In this document: in pieces, positions 15,601-38,220 of the stretch
How positions within the stretch are numbered: the first letter of the stretch is position 1
Layout: each line of letters begins with the position of its first letter
DNA from: Balanoglossus misakiensis
Taxonomy: Eukaryota; Hemichordata
Length of the DNA: 64,000 nt
NCBI GenBank assembly: GCA_040954595.2
Contig: CM082586.2
Coordinates: forward strand, 6,820,001-6,884,000
Direction of reading: 5' to 3'
The notes under the pieces: model-generated
Seen by the model: the letters and a program-made list of their open reading frames with translations, nothing else
Databases searched by the model: none
What the model was told of the DNA's origin: nothing
Made by a program: the position numbers and the translations under genes

Positions 15601-18077
15601 TCGCATCGACCGCTGTGCCTCGGTGGCCTCGAGTAACTCCGCCACGGTGGCTATCCGCCTCCGATCCTTCTCCGGTGGTCACAACGGCGGCGTGGAGCTC
15701 GTCGGTTATCACGACAAGCGAACCGGAAGTGATCCCAGCACCAGGGAGAGATGCGACAGTGGGAAAAGTGTGACGTTTGCGCCAGATTCTACAAATTGGG
15801 TCAGACGAGCGCTGCAGGCCCCACCATCAGAAATAAAAATTATTAGAAAAGTTGGGGAGGTGAAAACTATGTGTATACATGTATCTATTTATCTGCCAGT
15901 CTGTCTGTGTGCGTGTGTATGTATGTATGTATGTATGTATGTATGTATGTATGTATGTATGTATGTATGTATGTATGTATGTATGTGTGTATGTATGTAT
16001 GTATGTATGTATGTATGTATGTATGTATGTATGTATGTATGTATGTATGTATGTATGTATGTATGTATGTATGTATGTATGTATGTATGTATGTATGTAT
16101 GCATGTATGTATGTATGTATGTATGTATGTATGTATGTATGATCATTGGGGTATCATCTCTCGTTTATTTCCTAGCATTTGTCTAACAGCGCCCTCTGAC
16201 GCTGATGTCAATCTCTCTGTCCCTACAGAATAAATACAAAATAGAATTCAAACCGGAGGATCAGTTTGTAGGCGCCATGATAACGGGCTTCCTGGAACTC
16301 TTCACTGCAGTCCAAGAGCAGCATTTCCACAAACAGAGGGACATCTTGAAGAAAGTGAGCGGCAGCGAATCATCGCACGAGAACATCGTCAAAATGTTAT
16401 GGAGTGGCGGCATGGGTGATCTGTTGCAACGGCAAGCAGTGACGGATCAAATTCCCGTCGACATTAAATGGTCAGTTGGCCTTTTATCTCTAGTACTAGC
16501 TAAATTTACCGCACAATCAGATTTCGTCGGCGTCTCGCGTTGTCCCCTTATTGCCTCATCACCAGATAATTGTAAGGCGATTAGTCCGCGGTACAACGTA
16601 CAGTAAATTATATAGTCCCTCTATCAAACTCATGTTTGAGTTACTGATCAACTAAACAACATATATCTAAGTGCTCTTGTACAACGACAGAATAACAATT
16701 CAAACGAAACCGCCTCCACTCCTTCGTTGACGAATCCAGCCTCCAATCGACCAACAATTCGTATCACATATCACTGACTCGAAACTGACTACACATGTAT
16801 AGTAGGTATGTCCAATTCAATGTTATGTAAATTACGAGTGAAATGTCTGTACTGCTCCAGGTGTACCTGCGTGGAGTACATTGACGGATTTACACTGAAG
16901 ACATTCGCCAAAGACAAAATCGACACAAGAGAGCTGAGTCGAATTGTTATCCAGATCGCCAAAGCCTTGGATCACTTGAGAAAACACAAGATTGTCTACA
17001 ACAACCTGTCGACGTCATCTGTGTTAGTTCACAATGTGGGTCAGGTCAGTGATAAACATGTCGGCACAAGAAGTCTTGAATTAATCTCTCATAATGGAAC
17101 TTTTTTTCATAAATCCTGAATTTCGATAAATAATTAACACCATTCATATTTTTTCTGTTTTAGGAACCAGTAAGGAATGTCCAGCCAATCCTGTTTGATT
17201 TCTCGAAAGCTGTCGACTTGTCAGTGGACCATCCAGGTGACGTTGACCACATGAATGACGTCATGGGCATTGCGCGCATGCTCAATGACCTTTGCGCTAC
17301 AGTTGTCGTCACGACGGACTCGGAGGACACGGGTAAATAATCACGAAGAGTTTCCTTCCTCTAAAATTTAACAACATCTACCAATATTTAATTGATGCTA
17401 CATCATTCTCCTGGTGGGAATTTAGTACTATGGGGTTGGGTCAACTCAAATCACATGATATTGAAATGCATTGTGGGTAAACATGGATGTCATGTAAGAA
17501 ACATCAATATGTACCAAAAGTTCGATTTATTTTTGCTTGCTCAATTGATTAGGTATGAGCAATACACCATATGCTCAACCGTGAAATGAGATTCAGTCTC
17601 CCTTGGCAGAGTTTGCGTATTTGCAAGCTCTTGGCCCGGTTATCCACAAGAAAATCTGACCACTACATAATCTCTTTTTCTTCGTAGACTACGAGAAGGC
17701 ACCATTATTCCCAGGATCACAGGTTATCAAAAGAAATGGTCTAAGGGTGTGTATTTGTTTCATATCGAAGAACGCTTAACCCAGCGTTATGATTTTCTGA
17801 AAAATTATCCCAGTCGAAGGAACATAGGGAATGAAATTTAAATAGTGAATGGGACGACCTAAAACCCTAATCTCGATTTGAGCATGCACGAATCAACAAC
17901 AATTTGTGTTCACTTGACAAGAAGTCATGTAACAAAAGTACTACTTTCTCTTCGCAGGCGGATGAAGTGTTACGCAGCTGCATCACGGAATGCGCGACCG
18001 AACCACCGTCGGCGTTCGATATTCTAAATCAGCTGACGTTGGTTATGAGTGATCCAGACAACGTATATTACGTGTGA
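681..18077 (+). CDS. LDLa-LRR-7TM receptor (GRL101/relaxin-receptor class) fused to a C-terminal pseudokinase; 5' end outside window
   Basis: Spliced by eye into 29 exons with GT-AG junctions and consistent phases: 681-842, 4919-5026, 5930-6049, 6259-6384, 6992-7090, 7284-7397, 7748-7873, 8284-8445, 9619-9741, 10031-10150, 10383-10520, 10732-10851, 11046-11154, 11258-11338, 11666-11737, 11910-11981, 12338-12409, 12528-12599, 13028-13099, 13613-13684, 13918-14116, 14391-15047, 15224-15395, 15555-15859, 16229-16470, 16861-17044, 17164-17332, 17688-17746, 17958-18077. About 1414 residues lie in the window. The order is 12 LDLa modules, a cysteine-rich LRR cap, seven LRRs, a hinge with FCC, seven membrane helices, a cytoplasmic tail and a kinase-like domain. 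The ectodomain and 7TM order match Lymnaea GRL101 and the type C LGR/RXFP receptors, which are plasma-membrane G-protein-coupled receptors for peptide hormones. The ligand here is unknown. The kinase-like tail is not part of those families as I know them. Weakest junctions: the acceptor at 6991 and the donor at 15860. Confidence 0.88.
843..4918 (+). other. Large intron 1 of the receptor gene
   Basis: A 4 kb intron between the first two visible LDLa exons. I looked for another cysteine-rich module in it and found none. Short open frames here (about 866-1258 minus, 2550-2854 and 4341-4613 minus) have no recognisable domain and are probably chance. It contains poly-C runs near 886 and 2630. Confidence 0.75.
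9404..9572. mobile_element. Foldback (MITE-like) element in receptor intron 8
   Basis: The left arm has CATAAATCTAGCG, then GCAGCCA, then CTCAAAGCGAGGCCAAT. The right arm is its reverse complement, in the order ATTGGCCTCGCTTTGAG, TGGCTGC, CGCTAGATTTATG. The arms together span nearly the whole 169 bases. A diverged relative lies at 62931-63020. There is no coding capacity, so it would be non-autonomous. Confidence 0.85.
11046..13684 (+). other. LRR cap and seven leucine-rich repeats of the receptor
   Basis: Exon 13 (11046-11154) encodes the N-terminal cap, with [10 protein letters not shown] followed by a strand-like stretch. Exons 14-20 each encode one LRR. The first is 81 bases and the other six are exactly 72 bases (24 residues), and all junctions are phase 2. 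The repeats show the LxLxxNxIxxIxxxxFxGLxxL pattern, for example [20 protein letters not shown] from 13028-13099. The ligand-binding curve of LGR receptors is built this way. Confidence 0.93.
13518..13575. repeat. (CT)n followed by (CTGT)n microsatellite
   Basis: CT dinucleotides run into GTCT/TGTC tetranucleotides a little upstream of the acceptor of LRR exon 20 (13613). They form part of an unusually long pyrimidine-rich tract. Confidence 0.85.
13918..15395 (+). other. Hinge and seven-transmembrane domain of the receptor
   Basis: Exon 21 (13918-14116) has the LGR hinge (YRFCC, then a second Cys cluster) and TM1 ([19 protein letters not shown]). Exon 22 (14391-15047) holds TM2 ([19 protein letters not shown]), TM3 ending in [15 protein letters not shown]4, TM5 and TM6 ([17 protein letters not shown]). 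Exon 23 (15224-15395) holds TM7 with NPILY. TM3 has VDRLV in place of the usual D/ERY box, and TM7 has NPILY, the standard NPxxY form. These features match the LGR/RXFP group of rhodopsin-type GPCRs. Helix positions are read from hydrophobicity, not predicted by software. Confidence 0.94.
15850..15915. repeat. Dispersed repeat unit starting at the end of receptor exon 24
   Basis: About 62 bases beginning AAGTTGGGGAGGTGAAAAC and passing TATGTGTATACATGTATCT and ATCTGCCAGTCTGTC recur in inverted orientation at about 31835-31897, with only about four or five differences. In both places the unit runs directly into a microsatellite. Here the unit starts inside the last 10-11 bases of the exon and covers the predicted splice donor at 15860. 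Confidence 0.85.
15917..16142. repeat. (TATG)n tetranucleotide microsatellite
   Basis: Roughly 55 TATG units with a few GTGT or GCATG interruptions, in the intron between receptor exons 24 and 25. All frames read as repeated Met-Tyr-Val-Cys or its complement, which is not coding. Confidence 0.97.
16187..16200 (-). promoter_or_regulatory. CTCF-like motif (weak candidate)
   Basis: The reverse complement reads GTCAGAGGGCGCTG, close to the CTCF core (AGGGGGCGCTG class). It lies in a receptor intron about 30 bases upstream of exon 25. It was spotted by eye, and a single motif match in 64 kb is weak evidence. Confidence 0.2.
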
Positions 18078-18910
18078 CATTCGTTCAACCTGGATGGTGT
18101 TTAGTGGTATTTATATGGACATTTCCACGAGATATTTATTTTCGTACAGAGAGTATATTTAAATGATATGGAGCATGTAGACTTACCTGCGTGAGGAACG
18201 GGTCCCAATTTCGCTCGACGTGCGCACCCAGGTTCTGCAGTTTGTCATGCGCAGTGAGTGGTTCTGCTGTTTGTCATGCGCAGTGAGAAGTGGGACATAG
18301 AGGGCGACAAGGGAAAGTCTTCTTCAAGGACACGCCCGGGGGACTCGCCTATAGTGTTCGTGGTTCATCGTCGTTGTATGATGAACAATCCGACATTGTC
18401 AGATAGGGACGGTACTCACTTCTGTGGAAAAAAAGAAATTGTTACTTTTTTTATGAAATAAATATGCAACTGTATCTTGACCTGAGATTGTGTATGGTAC
18501 AACAACCACTCATTTAACAGACATTTCAGTTCGGTTTCTGTGATTGCAGAATTCCTTCAAGAATCATTCTGCCTTCGAAATAATCCATTTGATCGTGTAG
18601 GTTATACACTGAGCTTGGAATTGGTCATATTGCTTTGAAGAAGACACCGATTATTCTATTCTAGAATAACTTGCTTCGATTTTGACCCCCCCCCCCCACT
18701 ATGTAATTTCACTCAATGATGATTTCATGTGTACATTTACAAGTTTGTAACTTTGTATCAATTTGTAAAATGACGGTACTACAACTGCGACCCTCTGGCA
18801 GCAGGCAGAGGTTGCGATTGGTGCTTTTGTATATATGACGTACATGTAACTGAATATTTAAACGTCATCGTTGTCGGTGACTAGACTTTGTACATGTCAC
18901 AGTAAATAAA
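18078..18910 (+). terminator. 3' UTR and poly(A) signals of the receptor gene
   Basis: After the TGA at 18075-18077 there is no further coding sequence. AATAAA hexamers occur at 18457-18462 and again at 18905-18910. Either could be the cleavage signal, giving a 3' UTR of about 0.4 or 0.85 kb. Confidence 0.5.
18231..18287. repeat. Tandem 28-base duplication in the receptor 3' UTR
   Basis: Two copies, 18231-18258 and 18260-18287, differ by one base (GGTTCTGCAG versus GGTTCTGCTG). Both contain TTTGTCATGCGCAGTGAG. There is no known function. Confidence 0.9.
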
Positions 18911-31897
<12,987 letters not shown>

Positions 31898-33088
31898 TGG
31901 AAGAAAACCTTTAGACATATTTTGGGGTTGACTCAATATTAATTGATTGCTACACGGTACTTATCCTAGGTTAATTACAACATCAAAATTGATGATAAAG
32001 ATATTAATGGTTCGTTAGAGTTGTTTGTTGTTGGTCGTCCCTAAGGACATGCTTAAAAATTAAAGACTCGTCAATGACTGGCGTGTTTTAATCTATATCC
32101 AATCAATTCGGTTAAATATTTTTTTTATAAATTCCCTCTGTTAATTCTACACATTCACTCTTCTGTTTGGTTCAACAATCTAATTAATGATTCGTGTACG
32201 ACAAATGAAGATGAGGGCCTCCACAGCACACACATACATATATATGTACTTTGTTTCTAGCATTTACTGGTGTTCGTAGGAAATTGAATAAGTTATGGAA
32301 TATCGGATTTCTTTAGGACTGTTAGAGGTTTTGTGTGTTAAGTGTTTTTGGCTCGGGTAGATTGGCTGCATAGGTACAAGGCCTGGCTGTCAACATTTTA
32401 CGATGACACAAAGTCGCTTGCATAACTGTCTGTGCAGTATTATATGTCTGTACTCTGCACAACGTTACCAAAGAATCCAGGGAAAGAGGGACATGTCACA
32501 CCCTCCTCCCCCTCACGACGCTAGTTTCTTGCCCCCCTGCACGCGCCATTTTGACCTTTCGCTATACATCATGTGCAACGTGAGGCGATGCACACGTGCC
32601 GTCCGTAACTTTACTTGTTGTCGTGGTTACGTTCATTACCGGCAAACAGGCTACCTATTTCGGTGGTCGTCTCTCCGGAGCCGTTTATCTATTCAGAAAT
32701 AACCCGAGATGGGCATGATCTAATTATCAATATGTCGGCGCGGTAAATTAGATTTCAATCTCTGCACGTACACGCGCACAAGCTGCTAAAGATTTGGTCA
32801 GTGAAATTTGGCGTTGACACAGACAGAGTTAATTTTCCTCATATGACAAATTAAAATGATAATCAATTCACGGTCGTGCATCACGTGCAAGACGATTTTA
32901 GTACAGGCAAGACTGATTTTTACATAAAGGTCGTCAGTCGGACTGGGTATCTGCCAATAAAGTGGCCATCAGCGCTCTTGAATAAAAACTGAGTCAATAC
33001 GTACAGCAAAAAATGCACACTCAGCTGTATTAGAGAAATCATAAGAAATTCGACAAAGGAAATTTGTGGTTCATAGGAACCGTCTCGT

Positions 33089-33142
33089 GCGTCACTGCGC
33101 ATTGGGATATGCGCCTGCGTTACTGCGCATTGGGATATGCGC
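33089..33142. repeat. Duplicated 26-base GC-rich motif
   Basis: Copies at 33089-33114 and 33117-33142 share ACTGCGCATTGGGATATGCG and differ by one base. It is an intergenic element 2.1 kb upstream of the PRDM14 start. Confidence 0.9.
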
Positions 33143-33762
33143 ATGGGGATAGGTTGCCCTGACACCGGGTTTGTATTTGATAATTGTGCGCGGTTGCTTC
33201 CCCCCGCGGAAGGATGCAACACAGTTAAACAACAACTGTTGCTAACAACAAATAAACTAAAAAGATGAGGGCGTTCTATAAGTAGCGCAGATTTGTCACA
33301 AAAATTGCCCCAGCGGGAGTTCGAGACTTTCAATAAAAGGAAAAAGGAAAGTACTGTTCGAAGACTTTCTCTTCGCAATTCGAACTTGGAGAACCAAGTT
33401 GGCGGTTTCCAAGACCGCCGAGCTGCTTCAACAAACGATCTTGCACTGTCAGTCCGCTTCTCTCAAACCTACAGCCATTTACAGCTGGCTAGCCACGTAA
33501 GTAACTACATGTACTTCACTTCAGCTGGCAAATATCCCACCCTAAACTTGTGGGTTTTTTTTTCGTTTTATGAAAAGAAATATGTACAGTGCAGCTAGGT
33601 TTACGAACGAACCACTGTTCAGATTGTAGTTAAAGCCCCAAGAGCTGCCACGTCTTGCATTATTTCTTGATTTTACTTTCCAACTTAGATAGGTCCATTT
33701 ATACATGAACATCTCATCGAAGCCCGGTTGTGGCTGTATGTTGCAATTTGAACAAGTAATAT

Positions 33763-33789
33763 ATTAAACGGGTGCCGCACCCGTTTAAT
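33763..33789. repeat. Perfect 13-base-arm palindrome
   Basis: ATTAAACGGGTGC, one base, then its exact reverse complement GCACCCGTTTAAT. There is no second copy that I can see. Confidence 0.9.
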
Positions 33790-35248
33790 CGGTCTCCATA
33801 CAAAGAGTATACACAACTATTGTGGTATGCGTCGCCAAGAGATGATAAACTGATGCAAATACAAGTAATATGGCTTACTGGTGATGAGGGGGAAGATCTG
33901 AACTATTTTTATTTTGAGAAAAAATATGAAAAATTTGGCAGGTCACTTTAAATTCTGCGTGATATCTGCGTGTGCTGTTTTTACGTGATATGTATTCGCG
34001 GTCTGAAATCGAAGACCATTTTTTTCATGGCTATCCGAGCATGAAAGTTGAGATTTATGCGTCAACAGCGATGCGCAACTTCGTTATCATCATTCCCTTT
34101 GCTCCACCGCAAGTCAAAACTGTTCTGTTTACCGCTGCGTCGCAAGACTCTAACGGAAACGTTATGGGGATTGTGGTGCAGAGGCGTAGTGTCCGTGTTC
34201 CACGGCCCGGGGACACTGTCCCACTCTCGTTCGAATGAGCAAAATTCGTCTCTTGCAATGTACGCTGAAGTCGACGGACGAGTTACGCAAGGCTTGTCAG
34301 TAGAGCAGACACGTGCCATACTTCTCAAAAAAGTGATTTTACGTGTCTTTTTTAAATAAAGTGGAATTTTAACATTGTGAGCGTGAGAACACGATGCGGA
34401 CACGATCTATACACACGTGTTCCTATCTCTTCACATCAACCGACACCCCGAACCCAAACTCGTGCATGTCCCACACCACATATTTGGGAGACATGCCGCA
34501 TGCATGTACGTTCAAACGTTCTTCTCACAAGCTGCCAGTACCCCGATTCATGAAAGCGATGCAAGTTCCACGTAGACTGTAATCAGCGATGATAATTAGT
34601 GCGAATTCGCCATGTAATTGTTCAAATCATACAATCTAATTTCAGGCCCGTCATTAACGTTGCTTTAGTCCGAATAATGCTATCAATGATTGGAGCAAAT
34701 TATCTTCCACTGGTGGCCCTATGAATAATTATGAATAATTGAATTGGCATTAATTATCTTGTGGCTCGTAGTTGTTCTGCCGTTACATACATTAGGGATG
34801 CAAGTTTAAAATCCACGCTTCGATAAAATGGCCGCTAAGTCTCGCCTAAATGACTGAAATGATAATCCTTCACTGTACCCGTATATATTTTCCATGGGCG
34901 TTCAACCGGTAATTTCGACAAATGCAAATAAGTTACAGGGCACGATTTTTCCAGATGCAAATGTATTTTCGTCGCGTCTTCCAGGTATCCAAAACACTAA
35001 GACAAACATGTACAGGATTCCTTCCTTTTTAGGCTGGAATGCGGTGGTGACGTAGTCTTTCATAAAAGGTTTCTCGCGTGCTCATGGTCACTATTCCTTA
35101 AATGGGGAGATTTCTAAGAATTCAATAAACGGGGATGTTTTTTGCGCGCACGATTCTTGCATAAGTACAACGACCGAGTTCGTGTCGCGGTCGAAATTTA
35201 TATCTGGTACTTTGTGATCGCCCCAATTATTATATCTTCAACCTCGCT

Positions 35249-35268
35249 CTATTTTTATTCCTTCTAGT
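35249..35268 (+). promoter_or_regulatory. Splice acceptor before the PRDM14 start exon
   Basis: A pyrimidine-rich tract ending in TTCTAG lies 22 bases upstream of the ATG. All three frames of the following 5' sequence that could join an upstream coding exon meet a stop, at the latest in the alternative frame at about position 35370. The upstream exon is therefore probably non-coding. Confidence 0.6.
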
Positions 35269-35290
35269 TGGAACGGTTTCCTAATTAACG

Positions 35291-38220
35291 ATGGACCTGG
35301 AACTACAACGCCGTCCTATCTTTTTCTTCACCAAAGAAGATCTGGACAGTGTTCTGTACGGCTCGGCTAGAAATTACCACAACATGACCGCCACTGTGAC
35401 TACGCATGCGCTTTCTGGTCTCAGTTTTCCGAATGACGGTGAGTGACTCTCCGATCACCTCTAGACATGACGTTCGCTTTCAAAATTATTCTGTAAATAA
35501 TATTCTAGAAATGATGGGTATTCAACCTTTTTTCGTCGACACAGACCCAGAATTTAGAGAAACAGATCAGAATTCATAAAATCACACCCCGAGATGCTAT
35601 AGCGCCATCATCTGACCCCCCCCCCCCTTATTCCCTATCACGTGCAGGGTTCTGTGCAACGGACAGATCCAAATACTTCAATGGTCGAGGGAAGTACGCC
35701 ATCAGCGGTGTCAACAATGTCAATATTTACGACAAGGAACATTTACACGTTTCTTCGCTGGAACTTCCTCAAGGTAAGGTTTGCCTTGTTCTCGTCGGGA
35801 TCCGGATTGAGGGTCTGCCCTTACGTTTATTGACTTTGTGGACATGTACATGTACTTTAAACTTCTTGCACAGTTACACTGAGTCGAACACCAGACTTAT
35901 AATTCGCTGTTCCTTCTTCTACCCCCCCCCCCTCTTCCAGAACTGGCTATCCACTGGACTGTGCTTTACGGAACAGTGCATTATGGGGTGTTTTGTCAGA
36001 GTATGGTAATACCCAGGGGGACGCAGTTCGGTCCATTTGTCGGCAAAGTTGTCAACACCAGCGAGATCAAAACCCACGATGACAACTCACTGATGTGGGA
36101 GGTGAGCAAACATTTCTGTTTGATTTGACTTCTAATCGGCGCTATCGTTTACTTACTAATCGAAACAGTAAGACTTATCCCGCACATAATGATTACAGTT
36201 TGTGTAATCGTTTCAATAAAACAACAGCTGTTTTACGCAGTCTTATATTAATAGTTATATCACGGTCACGTGTGGAGTGACCGTGGTTACATAAATATCT
36301 CTAGTCTAAAAACAAAAGGCTGCGATAAGTCTGATCAGTGAGGGCGGGTTTTGTTTACGTAAATCGCGTGTTTTAACATTCGTTCATTTCTTCCAGGTGT
36401 TCAAAGGGGGCCGACTAAGCCACTTCATCGACGGGCGCGGAACAGCCGGCAGCTGGACCAGTTACGTCAACTGCGCACGCTACGCGCAGGAGCAGAACCT
36501 GGTTGCCGTGCAACGGGACGGGCAGATATTTTACGAAACCTGCAAAGACATCGTGCAGGGAGCCGAACTGCTTGTCTGGTACGGAGACTCGTATCTGCAA
36601 TTCATGGGTATCCCCGTGGCGCAGAAAGAGACGAACCACGGGGAAAATGTGGAAAACGTTGATGGTAAATAAAATATTCCTTCTTTATAGGTGTTGATTG
36701 CTTAGGCTATAATTTGTTATGAATGGTCTTTCATCTTTTTATTTTAAAATACACCAGGACATGTTCTCAGCCTACGTGCTACGTATACATCATGATAACG
36801 GGACACTTAAGACATGATTAAAATAACATACAGTTAGGTGCTGGTGATAGGTTTGGCTATTCTGTTCATTCGGTTTTGGCTGTTCTGTTCTCTGTCTTGG
36901 CTGTTTCCGAACAGAACAGCAAAGAATCATCAAAATTAAAGACGGCGCCTAACTCTACATCATCTGACTATTTTAATCAGATTGCTAAAATCTAAGAAAA
37001 TGTACTTTCAGACTTCATCGTGTCTTGAAAGCTTCTGAAGGCACCAGAAAAAAAAAGTTTTTTTTTTGCATAACCATTATTTCCTGTTATTATTCGTATT
37101 TGTTCAGTACAGTTAGTCAATCATCATTAACACATCTTCGGTAGAAAAATATGGCGTATAATAAAGTCTCTCGAGATCTCACAATCTTACTGGTACTAAA
37201 TTTAGAAATCATGCCCATTAAACCAACTAATCATATCGACTGTAACAAGCATAATTATGCCTGTGGTTTTGTTCACATGAATACAGCTGGCCACTTTGTG
37301 TTTTTTATTTGCACTGAGTCAATTAATCTTGTTTTTTTTTCTTTTCGCAGACTCTGAGGGTTTCAACTGTGAACGATGCGGCAAGGTGTTTGCCTACAAG
37401 TACTATCGGGACAAACACTTGAAGTATACACGTTGCGTTGATCAGGGAAACCGGAAGTATCCGTGCCATCTGTGCACGCGCTCGTTTGAGAAGAGAGACC
37501 GACTGCGCATACACATATTGCACGTGCACGAGAAGCACCGTCCGCACAAGTGTTCCGTCTGTGGCAAGAGTTTCTCACAGGTAAGGGTGTGAGAGGGGCA
37601 GATACAGGGGGAAGGGCGGGAGGGAGGGTTGAGGGAGGGAGGGAGGGACACACTTTCAGTTTACTTTCAACATATGGACATGGCATTTTGCGTCAAAATC
37701 ATGATTATGAAGATCTGAGTGCTTTTCTTCTCGAGTGTCCCGATCTAAATTGTGTCCTAGACTTGGTGTAGGCACCTCCTAGATCCCTAAGCTTCTGCAT
37801 ACTTTTGTGATTTTAAAAGTCTTCATAAAATATATTCTCCTTCCATTTCAGTCCTCAAGTCTGAACAAGCACATGAGGGTTCACAGCGGCGAGCGACCGT
37901 ACAAGTGCGTCTACTGCAGCAAGGCCTTCACGGCGTCCAGCATCCTGCGCACGCACATCCGCCAGCATAGCGGCGAGAAACCCTTCAAGTGCAAGCACTG
38001 CGGCAAAGCGTTCGCGTCGCACGCCGCGCACGACAGTCACGTGAGGAGGACGCACACGCAGAAGGACGCGCGCGCTCTCAGCTGCGGGGTCTGCGACAAG
38101 ACCTTCTCGCAGGTGTACGAGTTGAAGTTCCACAAGAGTATTCACGAAAAGGGAGGAGAGACCATCGACAGGTACCAGGAGGCGTTGCAAAATTTTGCTA
38201 TCAGCCAAGTTGCTTCGTGA
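35291..38220 (+). CDS. PRDM14: PR domain zinc finger protein 14
   Basis: Six coding exons: 35291-35438, 35648-35773, 35941-36101, 36397-36664, 37351-37580, 37852-38220. Phases fit, giving 433 residues. The N terminus carries FFTKEDLDSVLYG. The PR/SET domain spans about residues 88-220, with GPFVGKVV, SYVNCARYAQEQNLVAVQ and ELLVWYG. Six zinc fingers follow (about residues 238-420). The first is C2HC-like (KYYRDKHLKYTRC), and the others are C2H2, including EKRDRLRIHILHVHEKHRPH and SSLNKHMRVHSGERPYKC. This finger series is a near match to vertebrate PRDM14, a nuclear DNA-binding regulator of germ-cell and pluripotency programmes in mammals that represses targets with partner complexes. Vertebrate PRDM14 has a longer low-complexity N terminus. 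The ATG at 35291 has an in-frame stop at 35282 and follows an acceptor ending at 35268, so upstream exons should be 5' UTR only. Confidence 0.95.

Larger units (their letters stand above)
15555..18077 (+). other. Cytoplasmic tail and C-terminal protein-kinase-like (pseudokinase) domain
   Basis: Six exons follow TM7 in frame. The tail (15555 to about 15820) is Ser/Arg-rich. From about 15826 the protein reads as a kinase fold: [16 protein letters not shown] aligns with strand 1 and the Gly-loop, FVGAM with strand 3, [10 protein letters not shown] with helix [10 protein letters not shown] with strand 4, and [10 protein letters not shown] with strand 5 and the hinge. Then [19 protein letters not shown] aligns with helix E and the catalytic loop, [10 protein letters not shown] with the DFG region, [10 protein letters not shown] with helix F, and [11 protein letters not shown] with subdomain XI. 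Catalytic residues are lost: no strand-3 Lys, helix C Glu is Gln, HRD is YNN, the loop Asn is Ser, and DFG is DFS. A scaffold or allosteric role is inference. Confidence 0.82.
31898..35268. other. Intergenic region upstream of PRDM14
   Basis: No coding exon supported. It contains a 26-base duplication (33089-33142), a perfect palindrome (33763-33789) and an open frame at 33293-33598 that runs through a GTAAGT at about 33496. That frame could be a 5' UTR exon, but no domain supports it. The PRDM14 promoter must lie here or further upstream because the first coding exon follows a strong acceptor. Confidence 0.5.

Noticed and set aside
15482-16233. Apparent 234-residue protein with MYVC repeats
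   Set aside because: Only the first part (15555-15859) is a receptor exon. The rest is the TATG microsatellite beyond the splice donor.
33293-33598. Possible coding exon upstream of PRDM14
   Set aside because: Although a GTAAGT donor lies at about 33496, the PRDM14 start exon has stops that prevent in-frame joining. At most it would be 5' UTR.
36255-36281. Inverted repeat CACGGTCAC ... GTGACCGTG in PRDM14 intron 3
   Set aside because: A nine-base-arm hairpin resembling a stretch near 54757, but too short to call an element or a regulatory site.
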